This document shows positions 34,018 through 42,132 of a stretch of 64,000 bases of DNA, piece by piece. The stretch is taken from contig UQTW01000010.1 of assembly GCA_900544115.1 (NCBI GenBank), positions 11,462 through 75,461 on the forward strand, in the 5' to 3' direction. The notes under the pieces are model-generated. The model was not told where the DNA came from. It searched no databases and saw nothing but the letters and a program-made list of their open reading frames with translations. Numbering within the stretch: the stretch's first letter is position 1; each line of letters begins with the position of its first letter. The position numbers and the translations under genes were made by a program. This stretch comes from an uncultured Collinsella sp. (GTDB lineage Bacteria > Actinomycetota > Coriobacteriia > Coriobacteriales > Coriobacteriaceae).

Positions 34018-34479
34018 ATGGCCGAAACCAAAACCATCAGCGTAAAAATCGACCACAAGCTCTACACCGCCCTCAAGACACGGGCGGAGCTCGACGGTTC
34101 CAACGTCAGCGACGAGATCCGCACGCTCCTGCGCGCGGCGCTCGCCGCGGAGGGACTCGACCTCTACGGCAACGAGGTCGCGGGCTTCATCCGCGGCGTC
34201 GTCGACGCGCGGATGGACGTCGCCGCGCTCGACATCGAGCGCAAGCTCGACGCCACCGAGGACCGCATCGCCGCGGTCCTCTCGCGCCCCATGACCGCCG
34301 CCATCATGGCGGGCCTCATGTCGGCCGACATCCTCAAGGCCTCCTACGCCTCGCTCGACGACGTCCCCGTCGCGGACATCTGGAAGAACTACCTCGCGCA
34401 GGCCGGCGAGCTCAGCCGCGCCGGACTCGGCCGCATCGACGAGGTGAAGCTCCACGCGCGCGAGCGCGCCGATGGCTAG
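34018..34479 (+). CDS. Ribbon-helix-helix relaxosome accessory protein (MobC-like)
   Basis: A 153-residue protein. Residues 5-45 (TISVKIDHKLYTALKTRAEL, SNVSDEIRTLLRAAL) are a ribbon-helix-helix DNA-binding fold, followed by a helical tail. In mobilizable elements such a protein binds oriT and loads the relaxase. The stop overlaps the relaxase start by 8 nt. GC content rises sharply from here to 37.8 kb (about 70 percent by eye), unlike the flanks of the element. Confidence 0.7.
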   Translation: MAETKTISVKIDHKLYTALKTRAELDGSNVSDEIRTLLRAALAAEGLDLYGNEVAGFIRGVVDARMDVAALDIERKLDATEDRIAAVLSRPMTAAIMAGLMSADILKASYASLDDVPVADIWKNYLAQAGELSRAGLGRIDEVKLHARERADG

Positions 34480-35827
34480 CCCGCCCGTCATCGTCAACCA
34501 CTCCGTCGTCCGCGCGGGGGCGTCCGCGAGGGCGTCCGCCGCGGGCCTTGCGGCATACGCCGGCACCCGCCGCGGCGTCGTCATCGAGGTCAGCGAGGCC
34601 GACGGCAGGAGGCTCGGCGTGGACGGCCTGGCCGCCTACGCCGCGAACAGGACCGGCTCGACCGGCGGCCTCTGGGGTGCGGACGGCCCGGTCCCCGTGG
34701 CGGAGGCCAGGCGCGCCATCGCCCAAAACGGCGGCGCGGTGCTCACTACCGTCGTCACGGTCCCGGACGATATCGCCCCAGGCGCCGGCCTCGACCGCCT
34801 GGACACCTGGCAGGCCCTGGTGCGCTCCGAGTGGCCGAGGCTCTTCTCCGAGATGACCGGCGTGCCCGAGAGCCGCGTGGAGTTCTACGCGGCGATGCAC
34901 GTCAACGGCACGAGCCACCACGTCCACATCCTCACGGTCGACCGCGAGGGCGGCTGGGACTCCCTGCTGCCAAAGGGGAAGATGGAGGCGGCCAGGCTCG
35001 AGATCTCCTCGAAGGCTATGGCGCCGCTGCTGCGGGAGGCCTACATCGAGCGCGACCTCGCGAGGGAGGCCGCGCTGGACGCCGTCGCCCGCATCGACCG
35101 GAACCGTTTCGATATCGAGCTGCCGCCGGACGGAAGGATCGAGGCCGCCCACCTCAGGCGTTTCCACCCGGAGGCCTCCGCCGCGCTGAGGGAGGCCCTC
35201 GACCGGGCGGCATCCGGCTCCCCCGAGCTCGCCGGCGCGCTGGACCGCCACAGGAAGGCGGTCGAGAGGTGCGCCGGCCTCAAGTGCCTGACCGGGGAGG
35301 CGCGGGACGCCTACGCCCGCAAGGCGGCCGCCGACCTCGGCCTCCGGTGCGAGAACGCGGCGCTGCGGGTCATGGTCCCGGACAGGGCGCCGGCGCGCGA
35401 GCAGACGCCGGCGAGGCGTGCCGCCCCGGCAACCGGCCCGGCGGTGGAAAGGCGGCGGGAGGTCGGACTCGCCACCGAGGCCCGCTCCTGCATCCCGAGG
35501 GCGCGCCTCGAAAGGATCACGCGAAAGATCGCGCACGGCCGGGACCTCGAGCCGACAGACCTCAGGGGGTGCCCCACGGCAGATCGGGCCTTCAGGCATG
35601 CGCCGTCGCCCGGTCCGGCCCTCGGGCGGGCAGCCGCGATGGCGGCACTGGTCGCCAGGGAGACCACGCGGGACGCCGGCGGGCGCGACATGGGGGACGA
35701 GGCCGGCGAGAGGGCGCTGCGGCTCATCGCCGCGACCCTGAGGATCCTCGCCACCGGCGGCGCCAGGCCGACGGACGCCCCCGCAGTGAAGATAGCCAAC
35801 AGGATAGAGAGGACAATCACGCGATGA
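34472..35827 (+). CDS. Relaxase / mobilization nuclease
   Basis: A 451-residue protein. The metal-binding histidine triad appears in FYAAMHVNGTSHHVHILTVD (residues about 140-160), typical of relaxases of the MobP/VirD2-like groups. The N-terminus GLAAYAGTRRGVVIEV and a Tyr near residue 30 are candidates for the nicking tyrosine. Upstream region SEWPRLFSEMTG and downstream helical, Arg/Ala-rich tail follow. It would nick oriT and lead single-stranded DNA into a recipient. It overlaps both neighbours (8 nt and ATGA), so the three mob genes are one coupled unit. Confidence 0.8.
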   Translation: MASPPVIVNHSVVRAGASARASAAGLAAYAGTRRGVVIEVSEADGRRLGVDGLAAYAANRTGSTGGLWGADGPVPVAEARRAIAQNGGAVLTTVVTVPDDIAPGAGLDRLDTWQALVRSEWPRLFSEMTGVPESRVEFYAAMHVNGTSHHVHILTVDREGGWDSLLPKGKMEAARLEISSKAMAPLLREAYIERDLAREAALDAVARIDRNRFDIELPPDGRIEAAHLRRFHPEASAALREALDRAASGSPELAGALDRHRKAVERCAGLKCLTGEARDAYARKAAADLGLRCENAALRVMVPDRAPAREQTPARRAAPATGPAVERRREVGLATEARSCIPRARLERITRKIAHGRDLEPTDLRGCPTADRAFRHAPSPGPALGRAAAMAALVARETTRDAGGRDMGDEAGERALRLIAATLRILATGGARPTDAPAVKIANRIERTITR

Positions 35828-37782
35828 AACCGAAATCCTTCAACCGCGACATGAAAAGGGAGCTCGCCGGCACGCTCGCGGCCCACGGCGTCGCCGCCGT
35901 CATAGCTTGCGCCGCGACCGCCAGCGCCTGGGACTACGCCAGGTGGTGGACTCTATCCCTCATCTCGGCCTTCTCCGCCCTGCTGCGTCTGCCCGCGGCC
36001 GACCCGGGCCCCGAGCCCGCCTACGTCTTCCACGGCCCCCTCGAGGCGGCCGCCGACGCGGCGGCGTCGGGCCAGGCGGGCGAGCTGCTCGCGGCGCTCT
36101 CCCTCGTCGCGGCCTCCGTCCTCGCGCTCGGATTCGTTTCTTGGGCCCGCTCATGGGCGAGGCTCCACGACGGGACGTTCGCCGGCGACCGCGCGCCCAC
36201 GCGCACGCACGGGGACGCCTGGCTCGAGTCGAGGCCGTCCAGGGTCGCGAGGCGCTGCCCTCGCTGGGACGGGAAGGCCGCCGCGGAGGGGCTCGTGGCG
36301 GCCGGCTGCATCGGCGGCGGGATCGCGATGGTCCCCGCCGTCCACTGCCTGATTAGGGCCGGCAGTGGGGCAGGCAAGACGAGACGGTCCCTCGCGATCA
36401 GTGTGGCCGCGGCGATCGACCGCAACGCCCACGGGATCCCGACGTCCGTCATCGTCCACGACCCGAAGTCCGAGATCCGCGCATGGACCGAGCCGCTCGC
36501 CAGGAGGGCCGGGATGGAGGTCGTCGCCATCCGGCTCGACGAGCCCGTCAAGTCGGCGAGGTTCAACCCCCTCGACCGCGCCATCTCGGCACTCGGGACC
36601 GAGGGCGTCGCAGGTGCCGTGGCCGAGCTCCGCGAGCTGTCGTCCGCCATCGTGCCCGACGCCTTCTCCTCCGGCCAGAGGTTCTTCACGGACGCCAGCC
36701 GCAACCTGCTGACCGGCCTCTGCCTGCTCGCGATAGCGGACGGGCGGATCCCCGACGGCGCGCGGAACCTCTCGACCGTGCTCGCGCTCCTGGAGCCCCG
36801 TGACGGGAAGAGCGCCGTGAAGTCGCTGGAGGAGCTCGCCGCGGACCTGCCGGCGGGAAACCCGGCGCGACAGTTCCTCCTCGTCGCCTCGTCGAACGGC
36901 GGCGGCGGGGAGGCCCTCGTCTCCACCGCGCGCAACTACCTCATGTCCTTCTGCGACGACGACGTCAGCCGCATGCTCTGGGGCGGCGAGGTCGACCTCG
37001 CATCGGTCGGGCGCAGGCCGACCATCCTCTACATCGCCAGCGCGACGGACCGGGGCGACCGCGGCGCGCTCGTCTCGTGCATCTTCTCGCAGGCGCTGTC
37101 GGCGCTGCGCGAGACCGCGCGCCTGTCCGGCGGCAGGCTGCCGGCGGAGACCCTGCTCGCCATCGACGAGGGGTCCGGGATCCCCAAGATCCCCCGCCTC
37201 CTCGGCGACCTCGCCGAGGTCCGCAGCATCGGCCTGCACGTCGTCTTCGTGCTCCAGAACACCTATCTGCTCGAGGCGCGGTGCGGCTACTCCAGGGCCG
37301 AGTCGGACGCGCTGCTGGCGCTGCTCGGCACCCAGGTCGTCCTCTCGGTGGAGTCCGTCGGCGAGGCGGAGGAGATCAGCAAGCGCCTCGGCGACTACAG
37401 CGTGAGGACGACCGGGCAGAGCTCCACCAAGGGGACGCAGAGCTCCTCGTCCGGCAAGTCGTTCTCCGTGGCGCGCCGCCCGCTGATCACCCCGTCGGAG
37501 CTCATGGCCTGGAGCGCGCGCGAGAACGGCGCACTCGTGATCGACGCGGAGGGCCCGATGGCGCTCGCCAGCCGCGACATCACCGAGACGTTCCTGGGGC
37601 CGCTGCTGGGCCTGACGTCGCCGGAGGCCGAGGGCGCGATGCTCGCGCGGGCGCTCGAGGGGGAGGTCCGGAACACCGTCCCGGCACCGGTCTGGCGCAT
37701 CCCGGAGAAGCCGAAAAAGCCCAAGGGGTCGCCGTCCGGCGGCAGGAAGCGCAAGGTGTCCGCCGCGCCCGACGGGTTCTGA
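35824..37782 (+). CDS. Type IV coupling protein (VirD4/TraG-like ATPase)
   Basis: A 652-residue membrane ATPase that hands relaxase-bound DNA to a mating channel. Two N-terminal membrane segments (AAVIACAATASAWDYARWWT, LLAALSLVAASVLALGFVSW), Walker A RAGSGAGKTRRSLAI, SVIVHDPKSEIR, Walker B TLLAIDEGSGIPKIPRLL and GLHVVFVLQNTYLLE are present. It starts at ATGA overlapping the relaxase. No VirB-type channel genes are present, so the element must borrow a conjugation machine from another element. Confidence 0.87.
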   Translation: MKPKSFNRDMKRELAGTLAAHGVAAVIACAATASAWDYARWWTLSLISAFSALLRLPAADPGPEPAYVFHGPLEAAADAAASGQAGELLAALSLVAASVLALGFVSWARSWARLHDGTFAGDRAPTRTHGDAWLESRPSRVARRCPRWDGKAAAEGLVAAGCIGGGIAMVPAVHCLIRAGSGAGKTRRSLAISVAAAIDRNAHGIPTSVIVHDPKSEIRAWTEPLARRAGMEVVAIRLDEPVKSARFNPLDRAISALGTEGVAGAVAELRELSSAIVPDAFSSGQRFFTDASRNLLTGLCLLAIADGRIPDGARNLSTVLALLEPRDGKSAVKSLEELAADLPAGNPARQFLLVASSNGGGGEALVSTARNYLMSFCDDDVSRMLWGGEVDLASVGRRPTILYIASATDRGDRGALVSCIFSQALSALRETARLSGGRLPAETLLAIDEGSGIPKIPRLLGDLAEVRSIGLHVVFVLQNTYLLEARCGYSRAESDALLALLGTQVVLSVESVGEAEEISKRLGDYSVRTTGQSSTKGTQSSSSGKSFSVARRPLITPSELMAWSARENGALVIDAEGPMALASRDITETFLGPLLGLTSPEAEGAMLARALEGEVRNTVPAPVWRIPEKPKKPKGSPSGGRKRKVSAAPDGF

Positions 37783-37812
37783 CGCGTCATACGGCCCTGC
37801 CTGCGAAAACCG

Positions 37813-37852
37813 CCCGCCGTCATACGGCACGCGAGGCGCGTATGACGGCGGG
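37813..37852. repeat. Large inverted repeat after the mob operon
   Basis: CCCGCCGTCATACG and its exact complement (14 bp) with a 12-nt loop, plus another CGTCATACGG at 37786. No T-run. Possible mob-operon terminator or part of oriT; function not determined. Confidence 0.5.
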
Positions 37853-37959
37853 CCATGACCGCCCTCCGGGTTAACCGGCCACGCTACCAGCGGAAACGAA
37901 CTCGGCACGCCGAGTTGCGCCGCAAAATCCCGGGCGCCCGTAGTGCGCCCTTATCCTGC

Positions 37960-38586
37960 TCATAAGGACCGGCTATCCCTTACCTGTGACACAATCTCAA
38001 ACGCACAGAACAGAATCATCAGTCCAATCATCGCATAAGAGGCAGCCGAACCTTCAAGCACTATTCCACAAAGAACAATCTCCGCGCCGCCAATAAGAAC
38101 TGTTATCAGGCGCTCTGCCTTTTTGCTCTCGCCGCTCGCATAAAAAGGCGGCAAAGCGCACAAGACCACATATAGCCCGGGAAGGGAATACAGGATCGAT
38201 AGTCCAAGTCCCCCATCAACCGCAGTGCTTTGCGTAAGAATCAACTGAACCCAAACGGCAATTATCACTGAGCAGGTTGTCGATAAAAGAAGACTAGAAA
38301 TATAGCACGCAACAAAGTCCCGTCGCATTCGAGCAGAGAAATCCGCGAACTCTCTTCGCCGCGTGGAAACAATAAGGTACACAGAAATTGCAATAGAACC
38401 AATCAGAGAAAACAGCGGAACAACCAGCAATTCAAGCTTATTACCCCATCGATCAACCACACCCCCACTCCAATGAGCGGGAATTGTATCAGGGAGGACT
38501 GACCAAGCCGCCCATAGAATCAGAAATGGAAGAATAGAGAGGATGAAGGATGATAACACTGCGGTAATTTTTTTTGAGGCTCTCAT
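37960..38586 (-). CDS. DUF1648 / SdpI-like integral membrane protein
   Basis: A 208-residue protein with about six membrane helices. The segment LPDTIPAHWSGGVVDRWGNK after the first helix is the DUF1648 signature shared with SdpI, which gives immunity to the secreted killing peptide SDP in Bacillus. ATG 38586 with AAGGAG 11 nt upstream is used; a GTG nine codons earlier (38613) is possible. It is divergent from the small peptide gene at 38688, which could encode the matching toxin. AT-richer than the mob genes. Confidence 0.75.
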   Translation of the reverse strand: MRASKKITAVLSSFILSILPFLILWAAWSVLPDTIPAHWSGGVVDRWGNKLELLVVPLFSLIGSIAISVYLIVSTRRREFADFSARMRRDFVACYISSLLLSTTCSVIIAVWVQLILTQSTAVDGGLGLSILYSLPGLYVVLCALPPFYASGESKKAERLITVLIGGAEIVLCGIVLEGSAASYAMIGLMILFCAFEIVSQVRDSRSL

Positions 38587-38687
38587 CGATTCCGCATCTC
38601 CTTGCGCGCTCACATTCCACTCCGCCTTAAATCAAGTATAAATACACAGTCTTTCAAGACAGCTATTCAACATTGGTGGTCACCGCT

Positions 38688-39059
38688 ATGGACAATGTGA
38701 ACCACCTAAACGAACTCTCAATACAGTCCCAGCTTAACACCCTTGAAAAACTGGTCGCGGACGCGGAACAATCTACCGACGCAAGACGCGATTTCGAAGC
38801 TCAGCCTCGTGCCGTATTCCAGAAATATGGAATTACAGACCTCCAAATCAAAGCGGGAAATCGAAAAGTCTCTGTACGAACTGGTGGAGTCAACCGAAAA
38901 GGAGGCCCGTGTCCCCGTTGCACGCGCAGTATATCGTCGTATCCAGCTCCCACCGTCCAAGGCACTTGGACGGTGGGAGTTCCGCATCCCCGGGAAAGGA
39001 AAAGCGCGGCCCATCCGGACCGCGCCCGCGCCCTCCTCCCATTTCACCCCGCGACGTAA
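38688..39059 (+). CDS. Candidate peptide precursor with RiPP-like leader
   Basis: A frame of 123 codons starting MDNVNHLNELSIQSQLNTLE. Residues about 20-52 (EKLVADAEQSTDARRDFEAQ followed by PRAVFQKYGI) resemble the helical leader of nitrile-hydratase/Nif11-type peptide precursors, and GGVNRKGGPCPRCTRSISSY gives a Gly-Gly and CPRC region that could be the core. The ribosome binding site is weak (GGTGGTCACCGCT). The last third overlaps a hairpin and the end of the opposite gene, so the true C-terminus is doubtful. Divergent partner of the SdpI-like gene. No modification enzyme or peptidase-transporter is nearby. Confidence 0.4.
   Translation: MDNVNHLNELSIQSQLNTLEKLVADAEQSTDARRDFEAQPRAVFQKYGITDLQIKAGNRKVSVRTGGVNRKGGPCPRCTRSISSYPAPTVQGTWTVGVPHPRERKSAAHPDRARALLPFHPAT
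38947..38979. repeat. Perfect 14-bp inverted repeat
   Basis: CTCCCACCGTCCAA / TTGGACGGTGGGAG with loop GGCAC. No T-run on either side. It overlaps the 3' part of the candidate peptide gene and may be its real transcript end. Confidence 0.6.
39001..39025 (-). terminator. Terminator of the 39.0-39.9 kb minus-strand pair
   Basis: GCGCGGTCCGGATGGGCCGCGC folds into a short stem followed by TTTTCCTTTCC on the minus strand, 19 nt past the stop at 39044. Confidence 0.7.
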
Positions 39060-39640
39060 ACCGTCCGGCCCGTCTCGCAGTCGATGGTCTCGGCATTCCC
39101 AAACCCAACCCGGACGGCCGCCCATCCGCCGGCGACCGCCAACGCGTCGGCCTCGGACCTCGCGGCGGCGATGAGGCGCTCGAGCGCGGCCGAGCCCGCC
39201 GGTGCGGTCCCCACCTCGAACGCGCCGCCGTCGCCGCCCGACTCGTACTCGACGACGACCGTCGAGCCGAGAGCCTCCTCGAGGGTCTCGCTCAGGCCGC
39301 CCATGCCGTCGAGGGCGTGCCCGGCGACCGTGGCCAGCGGGTAGCGGGCCATCCCGGACGCCACCGAGCGGACGGCCATGCGGAGCAAGCCGGCGGCCTC
39401 GAGCGCCTCGATGAGCGCCGCGGGGACCGCGGCGTCGATGGCGATGTTGCCGTGCCCGCGGCACCACTCGGCCGCCGACGGCACGTTCGCCGTGAGCACG
39501 CCCCACTCGACCATGTAGCCCTCGGAGCGCGGGTCCGTGGCGTCGAGGAGGAGGACGGCCAGGCCGCCGCCCACGTACTCATCGGCCACGAGGGCGAGGC
39601 GGACCGCCTCGCCCATGGAGTCGAACTCGACCGTGACCAT
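39044..39640 (-). CDS. Hypothetical protein of the mobile element (198 aa)
   Basis: Starts MVTVEFDSMGEAVRLALVAD; acidic, Ala/Gly-rich and soluble. Segments GGLAVLLLDATDPRSEGYMV, VVVEYESGGDGGAFEV and AAVRVGFGNAETIDCETGRT suggest a two-layer alpha/beta protein. GTAGCCGC before the ATG is a weak site and only 4 nt separate it from the DUF2958 gene, so translation is probably coupled. I do not recognise a named family with certainty. Confidence 0.65.
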   Translation of the reverse strand: MVTVEFDSMGEAVRLALVADEYVGGGLAVLLLDATDPRSEGYMVEWGVLTANVPSAAEWCRGHGNIAIDAAVPAALIEALEAAGLLRMAVRSVASGMARYPLATVAGHALDGMGGLSETLEEALGSTVVVEYESGGDGGAFEVGTAPAGSAALERLIAAARSEADALAVAGGWAAVRVGFGNAETIDCETGRTVYVAG

Positions 39641-39644
39641 GCGG

Positions 39645-39944
39645 CTACCTCCTCCTGACGGCGCTGAGCGGCTTCGGGGAGAAGCGCTCGTCGCGCTCGA
39701 CGGCGGCGAACCCCATCTGGCGGTTCAGCTCGGCCATCTCCTTGATGCTGAAGTAGCCGAGCTCGTCGTCGTAGCCCTCGACGAGGCCGAAAGCCTCGTC
39801 CGTGCCGTCGAACTCGAGCAGCCACCAGTCCCATCCGTTCACGCACGAGAAGTAGTGGGCGTAGACCGTGGGGTCCTCCGCCCCGTCCTGCCCATAGAGC
39901 CTCGGCGCCGTCTTGGCGATTTCCTCGGTCATCAGCTGCTGCAT
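39645..39944 (-). CDS. DUF2958 protein
   Basis: A 99-residue protein: MQQLMTEEIAKTAPRLYGQD, VYAHYFSCVNGWDWWLLEFDG, DEAFGLVEGYDDELGYFSI, RDERFSPKPLSAV. This is the DUF2958 pattern found mainly on plasmids and conjugative elements; its biochemical role is unknown. ATG 39944 has GGAGGAAGAC before it, which rejects the longer frame from 40130. Pairs with the gene at 39044. Confidence 0.8.
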   Translation of the reverse strand: MQQLMTEEIAKTAPRLYGQDGAEDPTVYAHYFSCVNGWDWWLLEFDGTDEAFGLVEGYDDELGYFSIKEMAELNRQMGFAAVERDERFSPKPLSAVRRR

Positions 39945-40262
39945 GTCTTCCTCCGTTCCGGGCACCCTGCCCTCAACATCTCGCCCCTGCGGGCAAAGCC
40001 GAATGGCGACGCCGCGCGTCGTCGTCGGCTTTGCTCCCTGCAAAGCCGCACCGGAGCGAAGGCGGGTCAAGGGAGGTCCATGACGACCTCCACCAACCGG
40101 AGCGGAGCGGAGGTTTGTGCGGGGTCTCATGGGCCCCCTTGACGCGGCGTAGCGGAGGTGCCACCCGGCCGCGGAGCCGTGGCCGATTCACGGCGGACGC
40201 CGGCAGCCCACGCCCAACATCGATACCATTTGAACCGCTATTCACTTTTCGAGAGGAGCCAT
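39945..40262. other. Structured non-coding region of the element
   Basis: 318 bp without a convincing gene. It contains GCAAAGCCGA...TCGGCTTTGC (39993-40034), a second CTGCAAAGCCG, and AGGTCCATGACGACCT. It precedes both the minus DUF2958 operon and the plus small gene at 40263, so it holds their promoters; hairpins and short direct repeats make it one candidate for oriT. Confidence 0.45.
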
Positions 40263-40457
40263 ATGGAACTCGAGGATATCGTCTACGAGCTCGCCTGCCT
40301 TCATGAGTCGATGCTCTTTTGCCGCGAGGACCGGTCCGGCAAGGAGGACCCGGTCTTCGCGCATTACTGCATGGCGCTGGGGAGGATCGTCAGGGACCTC
40401 GAAGAGGCCGAGCGGCGCATCCGGACCGAAACGGCCGGCGCCGAATCCCGTCAATAG
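40263..40457 (+). CDS. Small hypothetical protein (64 aa)
   Basis: Starts MELEDIVYELACLHESMLFC and is fully helical by appearance with a charged C-terminus (RDLEEAERRIRTETAG). GAGAGGAGCCAT precedes the ATG and a terminator follows at once, supporting a real gene. No family recognised; may be a small regulator or antitoxin-like helper. Confidence 0.6.
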   Translation: MELEDIVYELACLHESMLFCREDRSGKEDPVFAHYCMALGRIVRDLEEAERRIRTETAGAESRQ

Positions 40458-40460
40458 AAA

Positions 40461-40492
40461 ACGCCCCGGCAATTTCTGCCGAGGCGTTTTTT
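40461..40492 (+). terminator. Rho-independent terminator (converging genes)
   Basis: ACGCCCCGGCA / TGCCGAGGCGT stem with a T-run at 40487-40492; sits at the tail-to-tail junction with the DUF4268 gene, whose stop is at 40491. Confidence 0.8.
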
Positions 40493-41423
40493 AGAGCTCG
40501 ATCTCCGCGATTATTTTTTTCATCTCGAGGGCCCATCCGAGCTGTTCCTCGATGTACCCCGGCCATGCGTCCTGGTGGCCCTTGATGGGGTGGCCCGCCT
40601 TGTAGAAGCGCAGTCCCGAGGCCTTTTTCGCATCGAAGGGTGCCGCCGTCAGCTCGAGGCGTTTCTCGAAGACCCCGCTGTTGGCGATGGCGCGGTGCCC
40701 GATCTCCTTGTCGTCGTCCACGTACAGCTCGATGCCCGTGCGGCCCTTTTGCGTATCGATGAGCAGGGCGAGATGGTATGCCGAGACCCCCAGGCGAAGC
40801 GTCGACCAATGGTCCTTGCTGGGCTTCTGCGGGCTGAACTCCTTGAGGAACTCCGGATGGCCGCCCGCCACATCGCGGTAGGCCGTCCAGTACGCCAGCT
40901 TGACCTTTTCGGTCTCGCTGAGCCCCTCGGAGAGCTTCACGGTCTTGGTCCACTCGTTCGGCTGCTCGACCACGCCGAAGCGCGGGGCGGGCAGGGAGTC
41001 CCCGATCTTCCAGAGCTCGACCTCGACCAGGAAGAACCCGAAGTCGCTGTCGGTGTGCTGGTTGAGCCACTCGATGGCCTGGCGGTGCTCGTCGCGGGCG
41101 CGCGCCACGACCCAGATGACGACCTCGGCGCCCTTTCCGGCGGCGTACGTGATCACCTTGCCGAGATGGTCGTGGTTGGTGTCCTCGAGCTGGTTCTCGA
41201 TGATCACCTTGCGGCCCGTACCGGACTCCTGCGCATAGATGTCCACGTTGAACGAACCGACCGAGGACTCCGTCTCTATGAGCTCGAGCTCGATTCCGAC
41301 CGCCATCCCGAGGGTTGCGAGGTTCTGCTCCTCGGCCAGCCACCTGGTGAAGTCGTGGGCCTCATGCGGCCACACTTCGCGCAGGGGAACTTTCTGAATG
41401 GTGTCCAGGTTATAGGTCTTCAT
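40491..41423 (-). CDS. DUF4268 protein with PD-(D/E)XK-like nuclease domain
   Basis: A 310-residue protein. The N-terminal part (FNVDIYAQESGTGRKVIIEN followed by QLEDTNHDHLGKVITYAAG) carries the D...ExQ pattern of the PD-(D/E)XK nuclease fold in DUF4268 proteins. The C-terminal part (KDHWSTLRLGVSAYHLALLI, GIELYVDDDKEIG, GLRFYKAGHPIKG) is the DUF4268 domain. Such proteins occur among phage-defence genes, though the role is unproven. ATG 41423 lies 14 nt inside the upstream GIY-YIG-like gene, so the two are coupled. Confidence 0.82.
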   Translation of the reverse strand: MKTYNLDTIQKVPLREVWPHEAHDFTRWLAEEQNLATLGMAVGIELELIETESSVGSFNVDIYAQESGTGRKVIIENQLEDTNHDHLGKVITYAAGKGAEVVIWVVARARDEHRQAIEWLNQHTDSDFGFFLVEVELWKIGDSLPAPRFGVVEQPNEWTKTVKLSEGLSETEKVKLAYWTAYRDVAGGHPEFLKEFSPQKPSKDHWSTLRLGVSAYHLALLIDTQKGRTGIELYVDDDKEIGHRAIANSGVFEKRLELTAAPFDAKKASGLRFYKAGHPIKGHQDAWPGYIEEQLGWALEMKKIIAEIEL

Positions 41424-42117
41424 CCGCCGCCCTCTCGACCGACAATCCAGTGCCGTTGTAGAGCCTCTCGCCGTCAAACGAACGCAGCAGGAGCCCACGA
41501 CGTTCGTCGACGTCCTTCAGCTCGCACGGATACACGAATAGCAAAATGTTTTGCCGGTACTTGTAGTCGGCGTAGACATCCGGATCGCCCAATCGCGTGG
41601 GTATGGACGCGATATCGTCTGACATGTGTTCACTTGACCCCACGTATATTCCGAGATAGTCGCTGAAGTTCTTATCGTGGTCATGCCTGCGGTATGTCGC
41701 GATGAGATAACAGCCGGGCATATCGTAGCCGTTGAACGCAACTTCGGAGGCTTTGCCCTGCTGGCAGATGAACTCGTGCAGGGGCATCACCGTCGACGCG
41801 CCTTCAAATATTGATTGCCTGGCGGCATTGATCTTCTTGCGAGCCTCCGCAGCGGTCCTTGAGTCCTGGAACGCCTTCGTGGCATCCCCCAACGCGCCGG
41901 CTGCCGCGCCGACGCCTTCCGCCGCCGCACCAAATCCCTTGCCGATGCCGTCGGCAACAACGCGTGCGCCGTTGGTTGCCCCGTCGGCAGCGCTTTTCAC
42001 TGCTCCATCGACATCGAAACCGAGCTGCTTTGCCCCCTCGACAACCCCGGCGGCGGCAGTCAAAACCCCTGCCGCAAGATTCACCGTGTCTTTTACGGTT
42101 TTCAAATTGACGGCCAT
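41410..42117 (-). CDS. GIY-YIG-like nuclease with Ala/Gly-rich helical N-terminus
   Basis: A 235-residue protein. Residues 1-100 are an Ala/Gly-rich amphipathic repeat-like stretch (GVLTAAAGVVEGAKQLGF, GIGKGFGAAAEGVGAAAGAL) that could contact a membrane or form a coiled rod. Residues 133-225 look like a GIY-YIG fold: PGCYLIATY (135-139 as GIY), LGIYVGSS (157-162 as YIG), a Glu at about 205 (VDERRGLLLRSF) and Asn 221 in LYNGTG. Normal GIY-YIG domains have an Arg in the middle helix; R175 in PTRLGDPD is a candidate. GGGGAAGGCTCGAT precedes the ATG. It is the middle of a three-nuclease cassette. Confidence 0.6.
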   Translation of the reverse strand: MAVNLKTVKDTVNLAAGVLTAAAGVVEGAKQLGFDVDGAVKSAADGATNGARVVADGIGKGFGAAAEGVGAAAGALGDATKAFQDSRTAAEARKKINAARQSIFEGASTVMPLHEFICQQGKASEVAFNGYDMPGCYLIATYRRHDHDKNFSDYLGIYVGSSEHMSDDIASIPTRLGDPDVYADYKYRQNILLFVYPCELKDVDERRGLLLRSFDGERLYNGTGLSVERAADEDL

Positions 42118-42132
42118 ATCGAGCCTTCCCCT

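Noticed and set aside
34831..35823. In-frame upstream extension of the coupling-protein gene
   Set aside because: Reads through the relaxase gene in another frame as Arg/Gly-rich sequence; the ATGA overlap start at 35824 begins a proper membrane segment.
36151..37908. 585-codon minus-strand frame opposite the coupling protein
   Set aside because: GC-driven shadow; the plus-strand gene has clear ATPase motifs.
38743..39174. Alternative plus-strand frame overlapping the candidate peptide gene
   Set aside because: Becomes Arg/Pro-rich over the opposite gene and lacks a ribosome binding site; the 38688 frame has the more protein-like N-terminus.
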